Below, piece after piece: positions 1 through 11,206 of a stretch of 41,823 nt of DNA (its first letter is position 1; the number at the start of each line of letters is the position of its first letter). The position numbers and the translations under genes are program-made. Below the pieces are notes generated by a model. The model saw nothing but the letters and a program-made list of their open reading frames with translations. It had not been told where the DNA came from and made no database searches. The stretch is from Streptomyces sp. NK15101. GTDB taxonomy: Bacteria > Actinomycetota > Actinomycetes > Streptomycetales > Streptomycetaceae. Location: assembly GCF_020400725.1 (NCBI RefSeq), contig NZ_JAINVG010000068.1, forward strand, positions 1 to 41,823. The letters run 5' to 3'.

Positions 1-608
1 CGCAGACGCTGCTCGACGTCGCCCGCAGGGACCCCACACGGGACCGGGACGAGCTCCTGGGACGGCTGCAGGCCGTCAACGCACGGGCGATCGACCTCAC
101 CGAGGCCCTCCTCGTACTCAGCCGCAGCGACCGGGGGACCTTCGACCGCGAGAGCGTCGACCTCTCCCTCCTCGCCGAGGAGGCCGCCGAGACCCTGCTC
201 CCCCTGGCCGAACAGCGCGGGATCACGCTCGACGTCACCGGCGGGACGACTCGGACCAGCGGCTCCGCGGAACTCCTGCTGCGGCTGGTGACGAACCTCG
301 TCCAGAACGCCGTCGTGCACAACCTCCCCGACGGCGGCACCGTGACGGTCCACACCGGGACACGGGACGGGGCGAGCGTGGTGCGGGTCGAGAACACGGG
401 CCCTCCGCTCCCGCCCGACCTGGTGCCGACCCTCACCGAGCCCTTCCGGCGCGGAACGGAACGGGTGCGCACCGACGAGCACGCCGGCGCCGGTCTGGGC
501 CTGGCCCTCGTGCACAGCATCGTCCGTGCCCACGACGGGACCCTCGACCTCGTCCCCCGCCCCGCCGGCGGCCTCGTCGTCACGGTCCGGCTTCCCGGCA
601 CGCCGTAG
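1..608 (+). CDS. Sensor histidine kinase, C-terminal part (5' end outside window)
   Basis: The reading frame is open from base 3, so the start and sensor region lie upstream of the window. The first residues continue a HisKA-type helix (the segment with ALLVLSRSDRG is typical of the helix after the phospho-accepting His, which is itself not visible). The ATP-binding HATPase domain follows: an N-box (LVTNLVQNAVVHN), a G1-like ENTGPPLP segment in which the usual DNG is replaced by ENTG, and a glycine-rich GAGLGLALVHSIV G2 box. It ends at TAG 606-608, 18 bp from the convergent aminotransferase gene. It would autophosphorylate and pass phosphate to a response regulator encoded upstream. The signal is unknown. 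The kinase assignment is secure, the family is not. Confidence 0.9.
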   Translation, partial: QTLLDVARRDPTRDRDELLGRLQAVNARAIDLTEALLVLSRSDRGTFDRESVDLSLLAEEAAETLLPLAEQRGITLDVTGGTTRTSGSAELLLRLVTNLVQNAVVHNLPDGGTVTVHTGTRDGASVVRVENTGPPLPPDLVPTLTEPFRRGTERVRTDEHAGAGLGLALVHSIVRAHDGTLDLVPRPAGGLVVTVRLPGTP

Positions 609-626
609 GCGCCGCCCCGTGGAACG

Positions 627-1814
627 TCAGACGGTTCCCCTGGCGGCCGGGGCCAGCAGGGTGTCGGCGATTCCCCGGGCCAGGAAGGGGATCCGGTGCG
701 CGGGGACGCCCGCGATGTTGATGCGGCCCGAGGAGGTGCCGTAGATGCCGGACCGCCGGCGCATCCGGCGCATCCCCTCGGGGGTGAGGGGCAGCATCGA
801 GAACATGCCCTTCTGGCGCCCGAGGACGCTTGCCGTCTCCTCGTGGCCGAGGGCGCCCAGGTGGGCGACGAGGTCCGTCCGGTTGGCCGTGATGCGGCGG
901 CGCATCTCGTCGAGTTCGGCGAGCCAGGCGGCCTTCAGGCGCTCGTCCTCCAGCACGGTGGCGACGACGGCGGCACCGTGGTCGGGCGGCATGGAGTACA
1001 GGGTGCGGGCGGCGTTCTGGAGGGCGGTCTCGACGTGCCGGAGCGCCCGAGCCGAGGAGCCGACGACGACGGCGCAGCCGGTGCGGTCGCTGTAGAGGCC
1101 GAAGTTCTTGGAGCAGCTGACGGCGATCAGCACCTCCGGGAGCCGCTCGGCCAGCATCCGGGTCGGCCGCAGGTCGGCCTCCAGGCCGTCGCCGAGGCCG
1201 TGGTAGGCGAGGTCGACGAAGGGGACCCAGCCGTTCGCCCCGGCGAGCCCGGCGAGTTCTTCCCAGGTCTCGGGGGAGGGGTCCACTCCGGTGGGGTTGT
1301 GGCAGCAGCCCTGCAGCAGGACGACGTCGCCGGGTCCCGCCGCGCGAAGGTCCTCCAGCAGCTCCGCGGGGTCGAGCCACCGGTACGGGCGGACGGTGAG
1401 GCCCGCGCCTTCGAGGATGGGGCGGTGGTTCACGTACGCGGGGTCGCTGACCCACACCGTGGTGCCGGGGCGCGTCTGCCGTACGAGGTCGGCGAGGAGG
1501 CGCAGGGCGCCGGTCCCGGCCACGGTCTGGACGGCCGTCGCCCGCGCGGTGAGGGCCTCGGTGCCGAGGACGGTGGTGAGCATGGCGCGGTTGAAGGCGG
1601 TGTTGCCCGACAGGCCGAGGTACTCCTTGGAGCCGGAGCGTTCCGCCAGGCGTATCTCGGCCTCCTTGACCGCGGCCATGACGGGGGTGACCCCGGTGTG
1701 GTCGCGGTAGACGCCGAGGACGAGGTCGAGGCGCTCGGGGCGCGGATCGGCCGCGTACTCGGCGGTCAGGTCCCAGAGCGGGTCGGCGGGCGGGGCGGGG
1801 AGGAGCTCAAGCAT
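627..1814 (-). CDS. Class I aminotransferase (aromatic/aspartate type, PLP)
   Basis: This 395-residue protein has the AspC/TyrB fold-type I pattern: an N-terminal LDLVLGVYRDHTG block, a substrate/PLP segment LLQGCCHNPTGVDP, FVDLAYHGLGDG carrying the PLP-N1-binding Asp, and the Schiff-base lysine at about K236 in SCSKNFGLYSDRTG. It should move an amino group between an aspartate-like or aromatic amino acid and a 2-oxo acid in the cytosol. Its ATG overlaps the stop of the upstream exporter gene by 8 bp, so the two are translationally coupled. With a divergent Lrp/AsnC regulator next door, the trio looks like an amino-acid-responsive catabolism and export unit. The substrate cannot be fixed from sequence. 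Confidence 0.88.
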   Translation of the reverse strand: MLELLPAPPADPLWDLTAEYAADPRPERLDLVLGVYRDHTGVTPVMAAVKEAEIRLAERSGSKEYLGLSGNTAFNRAMLTTVLGTEALTARATAVQTVAGTGALRLLADLVRQTRPGTTVWVSDPAYVNHRPILEGAGLTVRPYRWLDPAELLEDLRAAGPGDVVLLQGCCHNPTGVDPSPETWEELAGLAGANGWVPFVDLAYHGLGDGLEADLRPTRMLAERLPEVLIAVSCSKNFGLYSDRTGCAVVVGSSARALRHVETALQNAARTLYSMPPDHGAAVVATVLEDERLKAAWLAELDEMRRRITANRTDLVAHLGALGHEETASVLGRQKGMFSMLPLTPEGMRRMRRRSGIYGTSSGRINIAGVPAHRIPFLARGIADTLLAPAARGTV

Positions 1815-2850
1815 CGGCGGAGACCTTGGTTCGGGAGCGTCGGTTGGCGAGCGCGACGCCGAGGGTGATGAGGGGGACGCCGACCACGACGGGCAGGGTC
1901 GGCGACTCGTCGAGGAGGGGAACGGCGAGCAGGACGACGGCGACCGGGCTGAGGCTGCCGACGACGGAGCTGCGCTCCGGGCCGAGTCGGCGGATGGCGA
2001 ACGCGTACATCAGCCCCGCGCACAGGCCGACGCCCAGGCCCTGGACGACGAGGAAGAGCGCGATGTCGCCGCCGGCCGCGTCGGCGAGGCCGGTGGGCAG
2101 GACGCCGGTCAGCACCAACAGCGCGATGACGGCGAAGGAGGGCAGGCAGAGCAGGCCGATGGACCCGACGGGGTCGAGGTCCACCTCGCGCAGGCCCACG
2201 GTGTAGAGGGCCCACAGGCCGCTGGCGACGAGCAGCGTGCCCGTGCCGAGCAGGACGTCCGCGTCGAGGGCCGCGGTGTGGCGCCAGACCAGGGCCGCGA
2301 CGCCGGCCACGATGAGGGCGAGGCCGGCCGCCTGGGTGCCGCGCGGGGCGCTCTTGCCGCCGGCGACCATGAGGGCGGAGACGAACAGCGGGACCATGCC
2401 GGGCACGATCGCCCCGACGAAGGCCGCGGAGGTCAGCGAGCCGCCGTACATGGCGGCGAGGAAGAAGGGGACCCCCGCACCACAGATGATCTTGGCCGCG
2501 GGGCCGGTCCGGACGGCGGCCAGCCGGCGCCTGCGCCGCCACAGGGCGGGCGCCAGGACCACCAGGGGCACGCCGAACCGCAGCAGGGCGGCGTCGGCGG
2601 GCAGCAGCGTGGAGGTGCTCAGCGCGCGGGCGCTGAGCGCGAAGGCGGCCCAGACGGTCACGGTGAGCAGCAGCGCGAGCATGCCCACGGCCTGCGGGGA
2701 GGGGCCCCGGAGCCGGCCGGTGCGGGGCTTTCCGTGGTGCCCCTGGGACGGGGTGCCTTGCCCCCGGGACGGGGTGCCGTGCCCCTCGGGCGGAGTGCGG
2801 TCGTCCCGCGCCTCCCCCGTCCTCGCCCCCACCGATTGCGTTGCGGCCAC
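1807..2850 (-). CDS. EamA (DMT) family transporter
   Basis: The 347-residue protein has about ten hydrophobic segments in two EamA halves, for example MLALLLTVTVWAAFALSARA, GAIVPGMVPLFVSALMVAG and VVGSLSPVAVVLLAVPLLDE. It is probably a cytoplasmic-membrane exporter of amino acids or metabolites. A GTG start at 2850 is supported by GGGAGGAA six bases upstream (2857-2864). This keeps an unusual hydrophilic extension of about 56 residues, rich in Gly/His/Pro/Ser, before the first membrane helix. Part of it (GHGTPSRGQGTPSQG) is encoded by a 21-bp tandem repeat. A start at the later Met57 (MLALLLTV) would give a conventional DMT length. The gene heads a two-gene operon with the aminotransferase and diverges from the Lrp-type gene. 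Confidence 0.88.
   Translation of the reverse strand: MAATQSVGARTGEARDDRTPPEGHGTPSRGQGTPSQGHHGKPRTGRLRGPSPQAVGMLALLLTVTVWAAFALSARALSTSTLLPADAALLRFGVPLVVLAPALWRRRRRLAAVRTGPAAKIICGAGVPFFLAAMYGGSLTSAAFVGAIVPGMVPLFVSALMVAGGKSAPRGTQAAGLALIVAGVAALVWRHTAALDADVLLGTGTLLVASGLWALYTVGLREVDLDPVGSIGLLCLPSFAVIALLVLTGVLPTGLADAAGGDIALFLVVQGLGVGLCAGLMYAFAIRRLGPERSSVVGSLSPVAVVLLAVPLLDESPTLPVVVGVPLITLGVALANRRSRTKVSADA
2737..2793. repeat. 21-bp tandem repeat (about 2.7 copies) inside the EamA gene
   Basis: Units lie at 2737-2757 and 2758-2778, with a partial third copy to about 2793. Each contains GGGACGGGGTGCC or a close variant. The period is a multiple of three, so the reading frame is kept and a heptapeptide (GHGTPSR / GQGTPSQ / GHHGK) repeats in the hydrophilic N-terminal tail of the transporter. 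Confidence 0.8.
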
Positions 2851-2942
2851 CGGCCGTTCCTCCCGCTCGAAGCCGTTCGGGCGCAGCCGACGTCCGGCTC
2901 GCCCCCGAGGAGCAACGCTAGAGCTTTTGCCGGGGCAGATGA

Positions 2943-2987
2943 TTGCCAGTTATGCCCTGCAGACATAGCGTGGGGGCAGAATCTGCC
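2943..2987 (+). promoter_or_regulatory. Probable lrp-type promoter with palindromic operator
   Basis: TTGCCA at 2943-2948 and TAGCGT at 2966-2971 are separated by exactly 17 bp, a good vegetative-type promoter for the Lrp gene starting at 3009. A 13-bp palindrome GGCAGA-A-TCTGCC sits at 2975-2987 over the expected transcription start. A related GGCAGATGATTGCC lies just upstream (about 2935-2948). On the minus strand ACGCTA at 2915-2920 reads as a TAGCGT -10 box for the EamA gene. This layout suits an Lrp/AsnC protein repressing itself and controlling its divergent neighbours. Promoter and operator roles are inferred; the palindrome is directly visible. Confidence 0.5.
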
Positions 2988-3008
2988 AAAATCCATGAAG
3001 GAGAGTCG

Positions 3009-3506
3009 ATGGACGCCGTGGACTTCCAGATCGTCCATGAGCTGCAGACGGACGGACGCCTGTCGAACCAGGACCTCGCCGACCGGATCAGGCTGTCCCC
3101 CTCCCCCTGTCTGCGCAGGGTGCGCCGCCTCGAGGAGTCCGGGCTGATCGGCGGCTACACGGCCACCGTCGACCAGGTCGCCTTCGGTCTGCCGATCACC
3201 GTCTTCGTACGGATCCGCCTGGAGCGGCACACGGCCGAGGCGGTGAACGTGTTCGAGCAGCACGTCGGCCTCATCGACCACATCCAGGACTGCTACCTGA
3301 TGGCCGGCAGCAGCGACTACCTGCTCAGGGTCGTCATCGAGAGCCTGGAGGCGTACGAGGCGCTCGTCCGCACCCGGATCCACGCCATCCCGGGCATCGC
3401 GTCGATCGAGTCGAGCTTCGCCTTCGGCAGCGTCAAGCAGTCCAGGGTCTACCCGCGGCCGGGCGTCCCGTCCCGTCCGCGGGCGGGCGGTGGCACGGCC
3501 GGATGA
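3009..3506 (+). CDS. Lrp/AsnC family transcriptional regulator
   Basis: The 165-residue protein starts at ATG 3009, chosen because AAGGAGAG lies 3 bp upstream and the sequence then begins directly with the family's DFQIVHELQTDGRLSNQDLADRIRL helix-turn-helix. An upstream in-frame ATG at 2943 lies inside the promoter. The wing and recognition helix (LSPSPCLRRVRRLEESG) are followed by a RAM/AsnC ligand-binding domain (about residues 65-145, with MAGSSDYLLRVV). Such proteins form dimers to octamers and sense amino acids. Divergence from the exporter and aminotransferase genes suggests it senses an amino acid that they export or transaminate. Confidence 0.92.
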   Translation: MDAVDFQIVHELQTDGRLSNQDLADRIRLSPSPCLRRVRRLEESGLIGGYTATVDQVAFGLPITVFVRIRLERHTAEAVNVFEQHVGLIDHIQDCYLMAGSSDYLLRVVIESLEAYEALVRTRIHAIPGIASIESSFAFGSVKQSRVYPRPGVPSRPRAGGGTAG

Positions 3507-3548
3507 GGCATGGCCGGCGGCGATGATCGATGTCACTGCCACGCGATC

Positions 3549-3578
3549 TTCAGCAGGCCGCGGCACAGCCCGTAGCGT
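3549..3578 (+). promoter_or_regulatory. Candidate promoter for pyruvate carboxylase
   Basis: TTCAGC (3549-3554) and TAGCGT (3573-3578) are spaced by 18 bp, about 110 bp ahead of the pyc ATG. The -10 matches well and the -35 poorly. The rest of the 184-bp gap between the Lrp gene and pyc shows nothing I can name. Confidence 0.3.
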
Positions 3579-3690
3579 GGCCGTGACGAGCCGGGCGCGA
3601 CCCGGACGAGTGCGCGCCGAGGACGGCGCGGACGCACGGGGCCGGTCGCCGGCCCGTGGTGCTCGTCACCGGCCAGGTGAAGGGATCAGG

Positions 3691-7065
<3,375 letters not shown>

Positions 7066-7074
7066 GCCGGGAGA

Positions 7075-7106
7075 CGGCCGGGACGCCGGACGGGGCGTCC
7101 CGGCCG
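7075..7106 (+). terminator. Terminator hairpin after pyc
   Basis: A perfect stem, 7075-7087 pairing with 7094-7106 (13 bp including the outer C-G pair) around a 6-nt loop, begins 9 bp after the pyc stop. There is no U-tract, as is usual for high-GC actinobacterial terminators. Confidence 0.75.
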
Positions 7107-7160
7107 GATGCCTCCGGGGCGCCCACGAGGCGACGGGGCGGGCGCGGCCGCCGGGTGTGA

Positions 7161-7799
7161 CAAGCGGAGGAGGAATCGTGGCACCTCTCGCGCGGCTTCC
7201 CCGCCCAGGCTCCGCTGGAGGGGCGCTTCGGCTACGGGGTGGCGGGAGATCTGCTGCCGGCCACCCGGAGCGGGGGCGCGCATCTGCGGCTCACGGCGGC
7301 CGACGACCTCACCACCGGCTTCAGCGGCGGGCCGGTGCTCGACGAGGTGACCGGTCCGGTCATCGGCATGATCACCGAGATCACCGCTTCCGACGCGTAC
7401 GAGAGGGGGCGGGGCATCCTGGATCGGCTGCGCCCCGACCGGCCAACTGCCCGTCGTGCGGCGCACGATGACCTCGCTCGTACGGCCCGCCGGCCCCCGG
7501 CACCAGGTGCCCGCCATCCGGGCACAGATCCCCCTCGCGGAGCTGCGCGACCTGGCCGCGGACCCCGGCGAAGCGCCTGACGGTGACAGGGAGGTCGACG
7601 AGGTGCCGGTCGCTCCCGAGGGGCGCGCCGTCGCCGCCGCGAGCCTCGACAGGGCCGTGGGCTGTGGAACGCGGACCTCCCCCGGCCGGCAGACGCGGTG
7701 AAGAGGATCTGCGGCACCGTCAACCGCGCCCTCACCCCGGAGGAACGCTCGACGTACCTGCCGGACCGTTCGGCCGGCCCGGTGTGCCCCGCGGGCTGA
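7161..7799 (+). pseudogene. Decayed trypsin-like protease / WD40-repeat protein remnant
   Basis: Two conserved ends of one protein type survive with the middle deleted. In frame from 7161, after an in-frame TGA at 7158-7160, RGFPAQAPLEGRFGYGVAGD runs into DDLTTGFSGGPVLDEVTGPV, the C-terminal part of a trypsin-like domain with its catalytic Ser codon at 7323-7325. The His and Asp of the triad are missing. This frame stops at 7578-7580. From about 7597 a different frame reads VDEVPVAPEGRAVAAASLDRAV, a last WD40 blade. A one-base slip near 7660 then continues as LWNADLPRPADAVKRICGTV and ends with YLPDRSAGPVCPAG at TGA 7797-7799, an ending I recall from actinobacterial trypsin/NTPase/WD40 proteins. 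The 5' end, NTPase region and most blades are gone. Confidence 0.75.
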
Positions 7800-7945
7800 C
7801 GCGGTCCGCGCCGTACGGTCCTCGACCGGCGGTCGGCGGTTCGACGTGCGCGTCACGACACGCGGGTGAACCATGGAAAAGAGCGTGCAGCAGCCGCATG
7901 CGGGGAAAGGCCGGGCAAGGGCTCCGGCTCCTGGAGGTGGCGAGC

Positions 7946-9634
7946 GTGGACGTTTTCGATGCCGTCGTCGTCGGGTCGGGTTTCGGTGGATCCGTGACCG
8001 CGTTCCGCCTGGCCGAGGCCGGCCTGCGCGTGTGTCTTCTGGAAAGGGGGAAACCGTTCCCGCCCGGCTCCTTTCCACGGAGCCCCCATGACGCCGCCAA
8101 GAACTTCTGGGACCCGGATTCCCGGCTGTACGGGATGTACGACATGTGGAGCTTCTCGAAGCTCGACGCCCTGGTGTCCAGCGGGCTGGGCGGAGGCTCG
8201 CTGATCTACGCGAACGTGCTGATCCGCAAGCCCGAAAGCTGGTTCGTGCACGAGTCGTTCGACGGGGGCTACGAGGACTGGCCCGTCACGCGTGAGGACC
8301 TCGATCCCCACTACGACCGCGTCGAGCGCATGCTGGGCGCGCAGCGGTACCCGTTCGACGTGGAGCCCTACCGGGACACGCCGAAGACCGTCGCCATGCG
8401 GCAGGCGGCCTCGCGGCTCGGTCTCCCGTGGGAACTCCCCCTGCTGGCCGTCTCCTTCGGAGACCCTCCGGTGCCCGGCGTTCCCATCGAGGGCGGCGAG
8501 GACAATCTGCACCACAGCCCGCGCTACACGTGCAGACTCGTCGGTGAATGCGACCTGGGCTGCAACTTCGGCAGCAAGAACAGTCTGGATTTCACCTATC
8601 TCAGCGCCGCGGACCGGCTCGGGGCGGACATCCGGACCCTCTGCGAGGTCCGCGCCTTCGAACCGGTCCGGCAGGGGTTCCTGGTCTCGTACATCGAGCA
8701 CGGGGGCGCCGGAGACGGGGATCCGCTCGCTCCTCCCGAGCGGCACACCGTCAGGGCCAGAAGGCTCGTGCTCTCCGCCGGCACGTTCGGCACCACCTAT
8801 CTGCTGCTGAGGAACCGCAGCGCCTTTCCCGCGCTCAGTCCGGCGCTGGGCACCCGTTTCTCCGGGAACGGGGATTTCCTCGGGCTGGTGTTCAAAGCGC
8901 GGGAACGTCTTCAGGACCGCCCCGGGGAGACGGTGCCGCGCATGCTGGAACCGAGCTTCGGCCCGGTCATCACGAGTGCGATGCGCAGGGACCGCGAGGA
9001 GAACGGCGAGGCCGACCGGGGTTTCTACATCGAGGACGCCGGCTACCCTGAATTCCTCAACTGGCTCGTCGAGGACAACGTCCTCACCCTGTCGCACAGG
9101 GTCGCGAGGTTCCTGCTGCGGCGGGGGTGGTCGCAGCTGACGAGGACCGCCAGGAGCCGCGTGGGCCGACAGCTCGGTGACGCCATGGGCAAGGGGCTGT
9201 TCACCGCGACGTCCGTGCCGCTGCTCGGCATGGGAAGGGACGTGCCCAACGGCCGCATGTTCCTCCGGGACGGACATCTGGACCTCGACTGGCATCTGGC
9301 GGCCTCCGACGAGTACTTCGACCAGATGAACGCCACCATGGAGCACGTGTCACACAGCCTGGGCGGCCGCTACGCCTCGAATCCCCTGTGGTGGCTCAAC
9401 CGTCTCATCACCGTGCATCCCCTGGGCGGCGCGCCGATGGGGCGCAGCGGCCGGGAAGGCGTGGTGGACTCCTTCGGGCGCGTGTACGGCTGTCCGGGGC
9501 TGTCGATAGCCGACGGCTCGGTGATGCCCGGTCCCGTGGGCCCGAACCCCTCGCTCACCATCGCGGCGCTGGCCGACCGGTCGGCCGACCGCATCATCGA
9601 GGATCACCGACAGAACTCCGCGAGGCCCTCATGA
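7946..9634 (+). CDS. GMC family oxidoreductase, cholesterol-oxidase-like
   Basis: This 562-residue flavoenzyme starts at GTG 7946, with GGAGG eight bases upstream. A nearby GTG at 7937 overlaps that ribosome site. It opens with an FAD Rossmann motif (VVVGSGFGGSVTAFRLAEAG), has SSGLGGGSLIYANVLI and a Cys cluster RYTCRLVGECDLGCNFGSKN, and ends with the GMC C-terminal block HPLGGAPMGR...GPNPSLTIAALADR. The closest relatives I recall are cholesterol oxidases of the ChoD type and the oxidase part of large GMC/hydrolase fusions. It would oxidise an alcohol, possibly a 3-beta-hydroxysteroid or lipid alcohol, passing electrons to oxygen or another acceptor. No signal peptide is seen. Its stop overlaps the next start by 4 bp (ATGA). 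The true substrate is unknown. Confidence 0.88.
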   Translation: MDVFDAVVVGSGFGGSVTAFRLAEAGLRVCLLERGKPFPPGSFPRSPHDAAKNFWDPDSRLYGMYDMWSFSKLDALVSSGLGGGSLIYANVLIRKPESWFVHESFDGGYEDWPVTREDLDPHYDRVERMLGAQRYPFDVEPYRDTPKTVAMRQAASRLGLPWELPLLAVSFGDPPVPGVPIEGGEDNLHHSPRYTCRLVGECDLGCNFGSKNSLDFTYLSAADRLGADIRTLCEVRAFEPVRQGFLVSYIEHGGAGDGDPLAPPERHTVRARRLVLSAGTFGTTYLLLRNRSAFPALSPALGTRFSGNGDFLGLVFKARERLQDRPGETVPRMLEPSFGPVITSAMRRDREENGEADRGFYIEDAGYPEFLNWLVEDNVLTLSHRVARFLLRRGWSQLTRTARSRVGRQLGDAMGKGLFTATSVPLLGMGRDVPNGRMFLRDGHLDLDWHLAASDEYFDQMNATMEHVSHSLGGRYASNPLWWLNRLITVHPLGGAPMGRSGREGVVDSFGRVYGCPGLSIADGSVMPGPVGPNPSLTIAALADRSADRIIEDHRQNSARPS

Positions 9635-11178
9635 CGTCCGGCCAGAACAGCGAGCACCGCAGCGCCTCCCCGCGCAGATCCCTCATCCTCGCCGGCGGCG
9701 GCCTGAAGGTGGCTTTCCAGGCGGGTGTTCTCCAGGTCCTGCTCGACGAGGCCGAGTTGCGGTTCGACCACGTCGACGGCGCCAGCGGAGGCGTGTTCAA
9801 CCTCGCGATGTACTGCCAGGGGATGTCCGGGCGCGAGATCGCGGACAACTGGCGCACGCTCTCTCCGCTGAAGGGCGTCAGCCCGAACTGGCGCGAGTTG
9901 CCGAAGGGACCGTACGCCCGTTCCCTCTTCACGCTGGACGGCTACCGGCGCCACGTCTTCCCGGAGTGGGGGCTGGACTGGGAGAGGATCCGGGCCACCG
10001 ACCGGGAGGCCACGTTCAACCTCTACAACTTCAGCGCCAACGAACTGGAGACCGTGACGGCCGACCGCATGGACGAGGACCGCTTCTGTGCCGGGGTTTC
10101 GCTGCCCATGTGGTTCCCTCCCGTCGTCATCGACGGGCAGACCTACATCGATCCGGTCTACCTGACCGACGGCAACGTCGAGGAGGCGATCCGGCGGGGC
10201 TGTGACGAACTGTGGATCATCTGGACGGTCAGCCGACGGCACCGCTGGCGGGACGGGTTCGTGGCCAACTACTTCCACATCATCGAGACGACGGCCAACG
10301 GCCAGCTGAAGCACTGGCTGCGCCGGATCGAGGCCAGCAACGCGGCCATCCGCGGCGGAGAGCGAGGAGAGTTCGGGCGCCTCATCGACGTCAGGCTCCT
10401 GAGCGCCGAGGTCCCGCTCAACTACCTCTTCAACTTCAGCAGGAGCCGTTTCGAGCAGGCCGTGGAACTCGGGGTCCAGCGCGCTCGCCGGTGGTGCACG
10501 GCCCAGGGGATCCCCTGGAAGCCCGGCGCCCCTCCGGACCGCCCTGAAGACCCCACCGGCATCCGCTTCACCGAGCGCATGGTCGGACGCGTCGCCTTCG
10601 GCCGGGAGGACGCCCGGGAGGCTCCCCCGCCGGAGGAGGGAGCGACCGCCGACCTGGCCCTGCACCTGACCGTCGACATCCGTGGAGTGGACCGCTTCCT
10701 CGCCGGTCCGGAACACGAAGCCTCGTTGCGGGGAGAGATCGTCTGCCAGGAGCTGGGCGGACGCCTTCCGGTCGAGGACGGAACGTTCCAGCTGTTCGTG
10801 GAGGAGTCCGACCCGGAACACCTGCGGATGCTCTACCGGTTGTTCTTCACCGATCGAGCCGGTCACCGGCTCACGCTCAGCGGACACAAGGACGTCAGCG
10901 AGGACTCCCGCCGTGGGATCTGGAAGGACACGTCCGTCCTCCGTACGCGCATCGTTCGTGGCCACGTCGGTGCCGACGAAGAGTCCGGGGCCGAGCTGGT
11001 GGCGTCGGGAGCCGTCCACATCCGCCCCACCGACTTCCTGAAGCAACTCACCACCTTCCGGGCCGAAGCGGCGACGCTGCCCGGCAGGGTGACGACGCTG
11101 GGGCGCTTCGGACAGTTCTTCTTCGGCAAGTTGTGGGACGTGTACGCGCAGGACGTCCTGCCCTGGTCACCACTGTGA
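9631..11178 (+). CDS. Patatin-like phospholipase with extra C-terminal GMC-associated domain
   Basis: The 515-residue protein starts in the ATGA overlap with the oxidoreductase. The patatin core (about 15-300) shows the oxyanion loop AGGGLKVAFQAGVL, the nucleophile Ser52 in GASGG, and the catalytic Asp180 in TDGN. That Ser-Asp dyad should hydrolyse acyl esters of lipids. Residues about 343-515 form a second domain (LTVDIRGVDRFLAGPEH, LGGRLPVEDGTFQLFVEE, LSGHKDVSEDSRRGIWKDTS, ending LGRFGQFFFGKLWDVYAQDV). From memory, this block is found joined to GMC oxidoreductases in bacterial GMC/alpha-beta-hydrolase fusions; here it is joined to the lipase. The context suggests the lipase and oxidase act on one lipid or steryl-ester substrate. 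No export signal is visible. Confidence 0.87.
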   Translation: MTSGQNSEHRSASPRRSLILAGGGLKVAFQAGVLQVLLDEAELRFDHVDGASGGVFNLAMYCQGMSGREIADNWRTLSPLKGVSPNWRELPKGPYARSLFTLDGYRRHVFPEWGLDWERIRATDREATFNLYNFSANELETVTADRMDEDRFCAGVSLPMWFPPVVIDGQTYIDPVYLTDGNVEEAIRRGCDELWIIWTVSRRHRWRDGFVANYFHIIETTANGQLKHWLRRIEASNAAIRGGERGEFGRLIDVRLLSAEVPLNYLFNFSRSRFEQAVELGVQRARRWCTAQGIPWKPGAPPDRPEDPTGIRFTERMVGRVAFGREDAREAPPPEEGATADLALHLTVDIRGVDRFLAGPEHEASLRGEIVCQELGGRLPVEDGTFQLFVEESDPEHLRMLYRLFFTDRAGHRLTLSGHKDVSEDSRRGIWKDTSVLRTRIVRGHVGADEESGAELVASGAVHIRPTDFLKQLTTFRAEAATLPGRVTTLGRFGQFFFGKLWDVYAQDVLPWSPL

Positions 11179-11206
11179 CCGCTCCCGGACCGACGGAGGA
11201 GCCATC

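Noticed and set aside
3490..3690. Upstream in-frame extension of pyruvate carboxylase
   Set aside because: It is not homologous to the family, and the conserved N terminus begins at ATG 3691.
7583..7945. In-frame N-terminal extension of the GMC oxidoreductase
   Set aside because: The extension runs through the WD40 remnant and is Arg/Pro-rich; the ribosome site and the FAD motif support the start at 7946.
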